DNA from: an uncultured Flavobacteriales bacterium
Lineage (GTDB): Bacteria > Bacteroidota > Bacteroidia > Flavobacteriales_D > Crocinitomicaceae
DNA length: 13,386 bases
Reading direction: 5' to 3'
NCBI GenBank assembly: GCA_903899795.1
Contig: CAIUKX010000170.1
Coordinates: forward strand, 1 to 13,386
Under the pieces are notes generated by a model. It made no database searches and was not told the DNA's origin. It was given only the letters and a program-made list of their open reading frames with translations. The position numbers and the translations under genes are program-made. Of the stretch, positions 6,830 through 13,386 are shown piece by piece. How positions within the stretch are numbered: the first letter of the stretch is position 1; each line of letters opens with the position of its first letter.

Positions 6830-8044
6830 TTACAAAATAAGTAATTCGATGTTTTTGTACTTTAAATTGAAGACTTTTCCAAGTACTTCACTCGTCAAAA
6901 CACCTTTATAGATGTATACCCCCCCTCTGAATCCAGTGTCTTTACGGATCAATTCTTTGCATCCTCCTTTTTCACCCATTTCAATTAAGATCGGTGAAAA
7001 AATATTAGACAGAACAAAAGAAGCTGTTCTTGAAACACGCGAAGCGATATTTGGTACACAATAGTGAATAACGCCGTGTTTCACAAAAGTAGGTTCATTG
7101 TGATTTGTAACCCTAGAGGTTTCAAAACACCCGCCTTGATCGATACTCACATCCACTAGTACTGAACCAGATTTCATTGCTTCCACCATAGCCTCTGTCA
7201 CCACACATGGAGTTCTACCTAAAGGAGCACGAATGGCTCCGATTACAACATCAGCACGCATAAGTGCCTTTGCCAAAACTTTTGGCTGAATGACAGAAGT
7301 GTAAACATTTGTAGATGAATTATTTTGCAAACGCCTCAGACGAGAAAGTGAATTATCAAAAACTTTAACAGATGCACCTAGACCTCTTGCAGCACGAACA
7401 GCAAATTCACCAACAGTCCCTGCTCCAATTACTACTACTTCCGTAGGCTGAACACCAGTAATTCCTCCTAACATAATTCCCTTACCAGAATTATATCCTG
7501 AAAGCAGTTCACTCGCCACCATGATAGAAGTAGTACCTGCTATTTCTCCCATTGCTCTCACAACAGGAAAAACACCATCTTCATCACGAATATAATCCCA
7601 GGCAATTGCCGTAATCTTCTTTTGCATTAATTTTTGAAGAATCGTTTTCGCCTGAATCGAAATCTGAAGTGCTGAAATCAATGTTTGATTCATACCCATC
7701 ATATCTATTTCTTCTTCGGATGGAGGTCCTACTTTAAAGATAATATCGCACTGAAAAATATCTTTTGACTCGTAACAAATCTCTGCTCCAGCTTCGCTAT
7801 AATCACGGTCCGAAAAACTAGCCAATTCACCAGCCTTCGATTCTACTTTAACACGGTGACCATTAGACACCAATACAGAAACAGCTTCAGGAACCAAAGC
7901 GACCCTTCTTTCCTGATAACAAGTTTCCTTTGGAATTCCGATAAACAAGTGACCTTTTTTAGGAGCAATCTCCAGCATTTCTTCCTTAGGAAGTAAACTA
8001 CCTTGTTCCATCAAATGTTGCAAAATATTCGGATCAGTTTTCAT
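6830..8044 (-). CDS. alanine dehydrogenase-like protein (AlaDH/PNT family)
   Basis: 404 residues, about 30 longer than classical Ald because of an N-terminal extension (1-31). The AlaDH/PNT N-terminal domain is shown by GIPKET (36-41), ERRVAL (Arg47) and KVGPP (Lys104). The NAD-binding domain has VVIGAGTVGEFAVRAA (Gly207-x-Gly209-x2-Gly212). The substrate-side block VDVSIDQGGCFETS (Asp302) and HYCVPNI are also present. Classical Ald interconverts L-alanine and pyruvate plus ammonia with NAD. From memory of Mycobacterium Ald (Arg15, Lys75, His96, Asp270), the Arg, Lys and Asp have counterparts here, but the His position reads Gln127 (SALQIS). The family call is firm; the exact reaction is inferred. 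It is the third gene of the cluster, 31 bases after tsaE. Confidence 0.88.
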   Translation of the reverse strand: MKTDPNILQHLMEQGSLLPKEEMLEIAPKKGHLFIGIPKETCYQERRVALVPEAVSVLVSNGHRVKVESKAGELASFSDRDYSEAGAEICYESKDIFQCDIIFKVGPPSEEEIDMMGMNQTLISALQISIQAKTILQKLMQKKITAIAWDYIRDEDGVFPVVRAMGEIAGTTSIMVASELLSGYNSGKGIMLGGITGVQPTEVVVIGAGTVGEFAVRAARGLGASVKVFDNSLSRLRRLQNNSSTNVYTSVIQPKVLAKALMRADVVIGAIRAPLGRTPCVVTEAMVEAMKSGSVLVDVSIDQGGCFETSRVTNHNEPTFVKHGVIHYCVPNIASRVSRTASFVLSNIFSPILIEMGEKGGCKELIRKDTGFRGGVYIYKGVLTSEVLGKVFNLKYKNIELLIL

Positions 8045-8075
8045 TTCAATAAGTATGAAGTATCGTTAAAGCATC

Positions 8076-8492
8076 TTAATCTCCAAAAGTAACAATTCTT
8101 TCGTTGAATTCATTACTGCGAATATACACCCAAATTGTGTTTTCTGGTAACAGATTGGAAATTTTTTCAGGCCATTCTATGAAACAGTAGTCCCCGCCGT
8201 ATAACATTTCTTCAATTCCAATATCAAAAGCTTCATTTTCGGAATTTAAGCGGTACAGATCGAAATGATAAATCTTACCAAAAGCCGGACTTTCATAGAT
8301 GTTCACCAAGGAATAAGTCGGCGACCCTTCAGGATCTTCAACTCCCATCGCTTTTAATAAAGCAAGAACAAAAGTTGTCTTCCCTGCCCCCATTTGTCCG
8401 TCGAAAGCAAATATTTTTCTGCTTTCAGTCTCCTCTAAAAATATTTTTGCCGCTGCTGGCAAATCTAATAATGTGTTTATTTCAATCGTCAT
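8076..8492 (-). CDS. tsaE: tRNA t6A-modification ATPase TsaE
   Basis: 138 residues, the normal length. Walker A GQMGAGKTT (32-40, Lys38), switch-like SPTYSLVN (57-64), HFDLYRL (76-82) and EWPEK (Glu106-Trp107) are the family signatures. TsaE is the ATPase that works with TsaB and TsaD to attach threonylcarbamoyl to A37 of ANN-decoding tRNAs in the cytoplasm. tsaB and tsaD are not in this window. It lies between porX (47-base gap) and the alanine-dehydrogenase-like gene, all on the minus strand. I recall porX and tsaE being neighbours in other Bacteroidota. Confidence 0.95.
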   Translation of the reverse strand: MTIEINTLLDLPAAAKIFLEETESRKIFAFDGQMGAGKTTFVLALLKAMGVEDPEGSPTYSLVNIYESPAFGKIYHFDLYRLNSENEAFDIGIEEMLYGGDYCFIEWPEKISNLLPENTIWVYIRSNEFNERIVTFGD

Positions 8493-8539
8493 GAATAAAA
8501 ATAATAAAGCGAGCGAATCACGATTCCCCCGTACAAAAA

Positions 8540-10084
8540 TTATTTCGGTTGCAACACCGCAAAAGGTATTAAAATTTCTTCCAAAGATATTCCGCCATGC
8601 TGAAAAGTATCACCATAATGATTCACAAAATGGTTGTAATTATTCGGATACACGAAGAAATCATTCTCTTTTGAAAAAACGAATTCTGAAGAAAGTGCTC
8701 CCTTTGGTAAAAATATTTCACTTGGATTTTTGACTGCAAACACTTCTTTTTCTTTATAAGACATTCCGCGTCCGGCTTTGTAACGAAGATTGGAATTTAG
8801 ATTTCGTTCTCCAACAATTTTAACCGGATTACTCACTTTTACTGTTCCATGATCGGTTGTAATGATCAACTTTGATTTTGATTCGGCTATTTTCTTGATA
8901 ATATCTTGCAATGGTGAGTGTTCAAACCAGGAAACTGTCAACGAACGATAAGCCGCTTCGTCATCTGCCAATTCTTTGATTACTTTCATTTCTGTTCTGG
9001 CGTGAGAAAGCATATCCACGAAATTGTATACAATCACGTTCAAATCATTCTCCTTCAATTCATTGAATGAATCAAGCAGTTTCTTTCCACCATCGTAACT
9101 TGTTACTTTATTGTACGAACATTTGATATTCTTACCAAGACGTTTCAGGTTGGTTTCCAATAGTTCTTTTTCGTACATATTTTTACCTTCCTCATCCTCT
9201 TCCGTTACCCAATATTTTGGATATAACTTTTGAATTTCAGACGGCATCAATCCTGCAAACAGAGCGTTTCGTGCATAATGAGTTGCTGTTGGTAAAATAG
9301 AAAATATAACGTCATCCTGCTCTAAAGTAAAATACTTCAAAATAATCGGTTTCAGCATTTCCCATTGATCATAACGAAGGTTATCAATCACTACCAAAGC
9401 CGTTTTTCCTTGCGATAAAGTCGGGGCAACTCTGTTTTTGATAATGGTATGAATCATTTGAGGAGCTTCTTCCACTCCATTCAACCAATCTGCATAATTA
9501 TTTTCGATGAAACGACAGAACAGTGAATTAGCTTCCTTTTTCTGCATGTTGAGAATTTCACGCATACCCGAATCTTCAATTTTCTCCAATTCCAATTCCC
9601 AAAAAACCAATTTCTTGAACATTTCAATCCATTCATCTGCATCCATTCGGTTGTTCAAAGCCATACCCAATTGACGAAATTCTTGCTGGTAATTTGAATT
9701 CGTTTTTTGAGAAACCAGTTTACTCTGATCCAAATTCTTTTTGATCGTCAGTAATATTTGATTCGGATTAACAGGTTTAATAAGGTAATCAGCGATTTTA
9801 CTCCCGATAGCTTCCTCCATAATTGATTCTTCTTCACTTTTTGTGATCATCACTACCGGAACAAAAGGTTTTTCTTCTTTGATCTGAACCAATGCCTCCA
9901 AACCGGAAATACCAGGCATGTTTTCGTCTAAAAAAACAATATCATAGGAATTTTCACTGCTCTTTTCGACTGCATCGGCTCCGTTATTAACTGTGTCAAC
10001 CGAGTATCCCTTTGATTCGAGGAACAAAAGATGTGGTTTCAATAAATCAATTTCATCGTCTGCCCAAAGTATTTTCACTTGCAT
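8540..10084 (-). CDS. porX: PorX-like response regulator with PglZ domain
   Basis: 514 residues, typical for PorX. Residues 1-120 form a CheY-like receiver: acidic pair Asp9-Asp10, phosphoacceptor Asp53 (FLDENMPG), Thr81 and Lys103 (LIKPVNP). A helical linker follows, then a PglZ domain of the alkaline-phosphatase superfamily (about 200-514) with metal and catalytic motifs: VVIDNLRYDQ (Asp234), LPTATHYARNA (Thr266/Thr268), ITTDHG (Asp411-His412) and FQHGG (His496). In Porphyromonas and Flavobacterium, PorX with the kinase PorY controls the type IX secretion system, and the PglZ domain has been described as a phosphodiesterase. No porY or T9SS structural gene is visible here. It is the first gene of a five-gene minus-strand cluster and is divergent from the HD gene. 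Confidence 0.94.
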   Translation of the reverse strand: MQVKILWADDEIDLLKPHLLFLESKGYSVDTVNNGADAVEKSSENSYDIVFLDENMPGISGLEALVQIKEEKPFVPVVMITKSEEESIMEEAIGSKIADYLIKPVNPNQILLTIKKNLDQSKLVSQKTNSNYQQEFRQLGMALNNRMDADEWIEMFKKLVFWELELEKIEDSGMREILNMQKKEANSLFCRFIENNYADWLNGVEEAPQMIHTIIKNRVAPTLSQGKTALVVIDNLRYDQWEMLKPIILKYFTLEQDDVIFSILPTATHYARNALFAGLMPSEIQKLYPKYWVTEEDEEGKNMYEKELLETNLKRLGKNIKCSYNKVTSYDGGKKLLDSFNELKENDLNVIVYNFVDMLSHARTEMKVIKELADDEAAYRSLTVSWFEHSPLQDIIKKIAESKSKLIITTDHGTVKVSNPVKIVGERNLNSNLRYKAGRGMSYKEKEVFAVKNPSEIFLPKGALSSEFVFSKENDFFVYPNNYNHFVNHYGDTFQHGGISLEEILIPFAVLQPK

Positions 10085-10107
10085 GTGCCTGATATTTTAT
10101 AAATTTG
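10079..10107 (+). promoter_or_regulatory. promoter of the HD-domain gene
   Basis: TTG (10079-10081), 18 bases, TAAATTTG (10100-10107): a full match to the Bacteroidota promoter consensus. The end of the -7 box lies 25 bases before the TTG start at 10133. The -33 box overlaps the first codons of porX on the other strand. Confidence 0.6.
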
Positions 10108-10119
10108 AATTTTAGTTTT

Positions 10120-10149
10120 TAAAATTATTCATTTGAGACCGAACTTCAA
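10120..10149 (-). promoter_or_regulatory. candidate promoter of porX
   Basis: On the minus strand: TTG (10149-10147), 19 bases, TAATTTTA (10127-10120), with one mismatch in the last base of TAnnTTTG. The predicted leader is about 30 bases before the porX ATG at 10084. The -33 box lies inside codons 5-6 of the HD gene. Confidence 0.4.
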
Positions 10150-11371
10150 TAGAAATAATAAGAAGAAAATCTTCAACGATCCAATTTACGGTTTTATTTC
10201 AATTCCGGACGAGTTTATTTTTGATCTTATCGAACATCCGTTTTTTCAACGCTTACGCAGGATAAAACAATTAGGTACAACGGGACTTGTATACCCGGGA
10301 GCATTGCATACTCGCTTCCATCACGTATTGGGAGCCATGCATCTCATGACAACAGCCATATCAGTCATCCGTCGTAAAGGACATGACATTACTCCGGACG
10401 AAGAAAGAGCTGTACTGATTGCCATTCTTCTGCACGACATTGGTCACGGTCCTTTTAGTCATGCTTTGGAATACGATATCGTAAACGGTGTGAGTCATGA
10501 AGATATTTCCAGTTTTTTTATTGAGCGTTTGAGTGAAGAATTTGATGGTGAATTAGATTTAGCCCTACTGATTTTCCAAAACAAATACAAAAAACCATTT
10601 CTTCATCAACTGGTTTCCAGTCAACTGGATATGGATCGACTGGATTACCTGAACCGTGACAGTTTTTATACCGGTGTCAGTGAAGGAATCATCGGTAGCG
10701 AACGAATCATTGAGATGATGAACGTCAAAGACGGCCAATTGGTTCTGGAAGAAAAAGGAATTTATTCCATCGAAAAATTTATCGTTGCGCGACGTTTGAT
10801 GTATTGGCAGGTTTATCTTCATAAAACAGTTGTAGCAGGAGAATTCATGTTGATCTACATTCTCCGCAGGGCAAAATTCCTCGTTCAGAAAGGAGAAAAA
10901 TTATTCGCCAGTCCAGCCTTAAACTATTTTCTCTCGAATAATGTTCAACTCGAAGATTTTAAAAACGACCGTAATGTATTAGACATGTTCGCTCAATTGG
11001 ACGATTACGACATCATGGGTGCAATCAAAGTGTGGCAATTTTCAGATGACAAGGTTTTATCTGAACTCTCAACACGCATGGTCAACCGGAAATTATTGAA
11101 AATTGAGATTTCTAAAACTCCATTTTCAGCCGAACGAATTGCCCACGAAAAAGCGATCGCGATGGATAAATTTGAAATCACAGAAGAAGAAGCTTCCTAT
11201 TTTGTCTACTCCGAAATATTGACCAACAATGCTTACAATGAAACCAAGGAAAACATCAATCTCCTGATGAAAAACGGAGAAGTAATGGATCTCTCAAAGG
11301 CTTCGGACAATCTCAATATTTCTGCATTGGCACAACCGGTTGCGAAATATTGTTTGTGTTACTGCGTATAG
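10133..11371 (+). CDS. HD-domain phosphohydrolase (SAMHD1/dGTPase-like)
   Basis: 412 residues. The N-terminal FNDPIYGFISI is the NDPxxG entry motif of SAMHD1-like proteins. Metal ligands are in place: His64 (RFHH), His101-Asp102 (LLHDIGHGPFSH) and Asp168 (LDMDRLDYLNRD). Arg169, Tyr172 and Asp176 sit where SAMHD1 uses Lys, Tyr and Asp to hold a dNTP. It is probably a cytoplasmic dNTP triphosphohydrolase, though family members can act on other phosphoester substrates. The C-terminal 200 residues are helical and lineage-typical. The start is a TTG at 10133: no in-frame ATG occurs before residue 69, and a full promoter sits just upstream. It is divergent from porX with 48 bases between start codons. 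Confidence 0.9.
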   Translation: MRPNFNRNNKKKIFNDPIYGFISIPDEFIFDLIEHPFFQRLRRIKQLGTTGLVYPGALHTRFHHVLGAMHLMTTAISVIRRKGHDITPDEERAVLIAILLHDIGHGPFSHALEYDIVNGVSHEDISSFFIERLSEEFDGELDLALLIFQNKYKKPFLHQLVSSQLDMDRLDYLNRDSFYTGVSEGIIGSERIIEMMNVKDGQLVLEEKGIYSIEKFIVARRLMYWQVYLHKTVVAGEFMLIYILRRAKFLVQKGEKLFASPALNYFLSNNVQLEDFKNDRNVLDMFAQLDDYDIMGAIKVWQFSDDKVLSELSTRMVNRKLLKIEISKTPFSAERIAHEKAIAMDKFEITEEEASYFVYSEILTNNAYNETKENINLLMKNGEVMDLSKASDNLNISALAQPVAKYCLCYCV

Positions 11372-11424
11372 ATGATGTTGGATCTACGCTGTAGCTTCGA
11401 TTTACGAAGTTGAATATTTGATGA

Positions 11425-11455
11425 TTGAGATCAGACTTTCTGGAAATTAATTTTG
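11425..11455 (+). promoter_or_regulatory. promoter of the PsbP/DcrB-like gene
   Basis: TTG (11425-11427), 20 bases, TAATTTTG (11448-11455): full consensus. It lies 41 bases before the ATG at 11497. The TTG at 11425 is also the first possible start codon in that frame, but as the -33 box it cannot be translated from this transcript. Confidence 0.55.
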
Positions 11456-11496
11456 TATCAAAGTCTGATTGGATGATGATAATTAATGACTATAAA

Positions 11497-12060
11497 ATGA
11501 AAAAACTTACGCTCTACATTTTAATTGGATTTACGCTCACTTTGGGGCTCAATACTTATGCTCAAAATGAACAAAGAAGTCAAAAATCAATATCCGATAC
11601 ATGGAAAACGATTACTCTGGAAAATTGCTCGCTTGAATACCCCTCAGAATGGGATTACCAAAAGATGGATCAAGATTTGGGATCAGGATTTGTTATTGTT
11701 TCAAAACAGACATCAAATCAAGATTTATTTACTGAAAATGTAAGCTTAATGATTACTGATTTGATGGGAATGGAATTGAAACCTGAAGAATATGGGAAAA
11801 TATTTGAAAAACAAATCAAAAGTTCACCCTCCACCAAAACCATCGAAACAAAAAAACAACATTCCAACAATCTTGACTTTTATACGATGACTTATTCTAA
11901 GGTTCAAAATGGAGATCTGCATTTAATTATTCAACAAAGTTTCTGGACATATAAAGGTCGCGCCTACACACTTACTTTTACAGGAAAAGAAGCAGATTAT
12001 CCAAGTTATCAAGAAACACTTAATAGGATTACCAATAGCTTTTCCATAAAATTAACCTAA
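11497..12060 (+). CDS. exported PsbP/DcrB-like protein
   Basis: 187 residues from the ATG at 11497, chosen because it gives a clean signal peptide (MKKLTLYILIGFTLTLG..., cleavage after TYAQ at about 23) and follows a full promoter. The in-frame TTG at 11425 is rejected. The mature part has the pattern of a PsbP/DcrB (DUF1795-type) domain: a strand, then LEYPSEWDYQKMD, an alternating strand region (SLMITDL), a helix (PEEYGKIFEKQIKS), YTMTYSK, and the closing RAYTLTFTGKEADYPSYQETLNRITNSFSI. These domains are extracytoplasmic and their functions are mostly unknown. The next gene starts 80 bases later with its own -7 box. The family assignment is from pattern only. Confidence 0.75.
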   Translation: MKKLTLYILIGFTLTLGLNTYAQNEQRSQKSISDTWKTITLENCSLEYPSEWDYQKMDQDLGSGFVIVSKQTSNQDLFTENVSLMITDLMGMELKPEEYGKIFEKQIKSSPSTKTIETKKQHSNNLDFYTMTYSKVQNGDLHLIIQQSFWTYKGRAYTLTFTGKEADYPSYQETLNRITNSFSIKLT

Positions 12061-12111
12061 GCATAGTTCAATAAAATTTTGGCATTATTCTTTCTTTCGT
12101 TATTTTAGTTA

Positions 12112-12119
12112 TACCTTTG
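12112..12119 (+). promoter_or_regulatory. candidate -7 box of the 109-residue exported protein gene
   Basis: TACCTTTG matches TAnnTTTG exactly, 21 bases before the ATG at 12141. No TTG is present at 17-23 bases upstream; the nearest is 30 bases away. The last three bases (TTG, 12117-12119) are the alternative start codon of the longer reading, which is therefore unlikely. Confidence 0.4.
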
Positions 12120-12140
12120 ATAATACATAGATTAAGAAAT

Positions 12141-12470
12141 ATGAAAAATGCACTAAAACTTTTCACTTTCGGATTATTATTAATGATCAGTTTGATTTCT
12201 TTCAGTCAGACTTCTCAAAAATCCTGCAAAACGAGTACAACATCAATTAACGGTCATTATCAGGGCAAGAACCTGTATTTCCAAACTACACTTCATGCGA
12301 TTCAACAAATTACAATCAATGATAAAGTATATCCCGTTAAGATAACCACTGAAGCATTTGAATTGGATTTATCGAACTTCAAAAACGGAGATGCGTTTGA
12401 AATAAAAATTTCCTACTGTGAAGATGTAAAAACTCCTTACAAAATTTTGAATCCAGAAGCTTTGAAGTAA
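12141..12470 (+). CDS. small exported protein, function unknown
   Basis: 109 residues from ATG 12141, with a signal peptide (MKNALKLFTFGLLLMISLISFSQ, cut after SFSQ at about 23). The mature part of about 86 residues looks all-beta: NGHYQGKNLYFQT, then ITINDKVYPVKITTEAFELDLSNFKNGD, and the ending PYKILNPEALK. Two Cys (in QKSC and SYCED) could pair outside the cytoplasm. The NGxYQGKNLY...LNPEALK frame reminds me of a short module seen in secreted Bacteroidota proteins, but I cannot name a family. It follows the PsbP-like gene by 80 bases with its own -7 box. Its stop codon directly abuts the stop codon of the convergent membrane protein, with no base between and no terminator. Confidence 0.8.
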   Translation: MKNALKLFTFGLLLMISLISFSQTSQKSCKTSTTSINGHYQGKNLYFQTTLHAIQQITINDKVYPVKITTEAFELDLSNFKNGDAFEIKISYCEDVKTPYKILNPEALK

Positions 12471-13386
12471 TTATACTTTCTTTGTCTTTCTCCAATCCCA
12501 AAATGCGGACAAGGAATAAATTATCAAAATATGCTCTATCGGTACACGAAAACGAGCTCCACCACTCCCTGTCAACAAGGCAGGAAGGACAAACATTAAA
12601 AATAATATAGCTAGAAGAAGTAGGTTTGCATAATCTTTTCGACGGATGAATGTCACTATCTTACTTAGGAAGAAAAACCAGACAATCGCAAAAAATAACA
12701 TCAAAGCATAGGTCAAGATTCGGAGAACCGGAGAAATCTTATACGAATAACACGATCCTTTGAAAGCCTTCCACTCGTAATTGAAATACCTCGGAACATT
12801 GGATGTCAAATTATTCAACAGACAAAAATTAATGGAATTAACTCCTATGACTTTCAATGTTGACATTGGATACCTTAACACCGTTTGCATCATAACACTT
12901 TTTCTTTTCTTCGACTTTTCGGCTATCGAATGAAGTCTCTCAATTTCTATGCTGTATTTCTCATATTCTGCAGTTTTACCTTCTGTTATGAGAACATTCT
13001 TTCCTAAATATTCGAATGCATTTACTCCAACAACACTACTTGGAGAAAGAAAGGAATGATTACTGTAATTCCTTAGTGTTGAAATATTTACCATAGCAAA
13101 AATTAGCACAGAAACAAAAACAGATCTTACTACCGTTGGTTTGACTTCCAAATTATTCTTCTTAATCATCCAGAAAGCAATCACCAAATTCAAAATCGGA
13201 AATAAACTCAAAGTCGGACGAACCAAAGCTCCAGCAGTTAATATTCCCAGAAAAATCAGTAAAGTTGAAAAGCGTTTATCTCTATATATTTTAAACCCAA
13301 AATAGAAGCCCAAAAGAAAAAGCAATGTAAACAAAGTGTCTGTCAGAATAACAGCAACATTTGTAAAGTAAGCTCCTGAAAAACAC
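12471..13386 (-). CDS. GT-C type membrane glycosyltransferase, C-terminal part (gene cut by window end)
   Basis: 304 residues are visible. The frame stays open to the right edge, reading through the TTG at 13334, so the start and the catalytic first loop lie outside. It has several membrane segments (for example LFTLLFLLGFYFGF, FPILNLVIAFWMI, VFVSVLIFAMVNI, ILTYALMLFFAIVWFFF, LLLLAILFLMFVLPALL) and a long soluble loop between. LTAGALVRPTLSLFPIL and the ending GGARFRVPIEHILIIYSLSAF are typical of ArnT/PMT-like glycosyltransferases that use polyprenyl-phosphate sugars at the cell envelope. Donor and acceptor cannot be inferred. It is convergent with, and immediately next to, the 109-residue exported protein gene. 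Confidence 0.72.
   Translation of the reverse strand, partial: CFSGAYFTNVAVILTDTLFTLLFLLGFYFGFKIYRDKRFSTLLIFLGILTAGALVRPTLSLFPILNLVIAFWMIKKNNLEVKPTVVRSVFVSVLIFAMVNISTLRNYSNHSFLSPSSVVGVNAFEYLGKNVLITEGKTAEYEKYSIEIERLHSIAEKSKKRKSVMMQTVLRYPMSTLKVIGVNSINFCLLNNLTSNVPRYFNYEWKAFKGSCYSYKISPVLRILTYALMLFFAIVWFFFLSKIVTFIRRKDYANLLLLAILFLMFVLPALLTGSGGARFRVPIEHILIIYSLSAFWDWRKTKKV

Noticed and set aside
8473..8733. Plus-strand frame opposite the tsaE start and porX 3' end
   Set aside because: It is antisense to two well-recognised genes, and its translation has no recognisable motif.
8540..10084. BREX-type PglZ defence gene
   Set aside because: The PglZ domain is fused to a receiver domain in PorX order and length, and no BREX partner genes are nearby.
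11391..11410. Short inverted repeat CTTCG/CGAAG after the HD gene as a terminator
   Set aside because: The stem is only 5 bp with no T run after it, so it is too weak to call.
1..13386. tRNA, rRNA, CRISPR array, insertion sequence or riboswitch
   Set aside because: Reading both strands, I saw no cloverleaf, no regularly spaced repeats, no transposase and no recognisable riboswitch core; the intergenic gaps are short.

Overview
The window looks like chromosome from a member of the Bacteroidota, most likely a flavobacterium (order Flavobacteriales; a Fluviicola/Crocinitomicaceae-type genome is my best guess by eye). The evidence is AT-rich DNA, weak or absent Shine-Dalgarno sequences, several promoter boxes of the Bacteroidota type (TTG, about 19 bases, then TAnnTTTG), many short signal peptides ending in AQ or SQ, a TPR/SpoIIE sensor-phosphatase of a kind common in this phylum, and a porX gene, the regulator tied to the type IX secretion system, which is specific to this phylum.

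Layout, left to right. (1) The 3' end of a 1-Cys peroxiredoxin gene (+), closed by a clear terminator hairpin. (2) An acetyl-CoA synthetase gene (+). (3) A TPR/coiled-coil/SpoIIE phosphatase gene (+), then a DUF4197 secreted protein (+) with a textbook intrinsic terminator. (4) A tiny, extremely threonine-rich ORF (+). (5) A five-gene minus-strand cluster, read right to left: porX, tsaE, an alanine-dehydrogenase-like gene, a stand-alone HsdR_N-type PD-(D/E)XK nuclease-fold gene, and a secreted PAP2 phosphatase; the last two overlap by 4 bases. (6) Divergent from porX, an HD-domain phosphohydrolase (+). (7) Two small exported proteins (+), one PsbP/DcrB-like and one unknown. (8) A membrane protein of the GT-C glycosyltransferase type (-), cut off by the right edge of the window and ending directly against its convergent neighbour.

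The genes are a mixture of housekeeping (acetate activation, tRNA t6A modification, oxidative defence), signalling (PorX, SpoIIE phosphatase, HD hydrolase) and cell-envelope functions. The only strong operon is the minus-strand cluster.

The least expected structure is non-coding. A 113-bp sequence occurs twice (2425-2537 and 5639-5751) at about 80% identity without gaps, each time starting a few bases after a stop codon. Also notable are two promoters of the divergent porX/HD pair that appear to face one another, an alanine-dehydrogenase-like enzyme with Gln where the classical catalytic His is expected, and the threonine-rich micro-ORF. I found no tRNA, rRNA, CRISPR, transposase or phage genes. 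No gene-free stretch exceeds about 165 bases.
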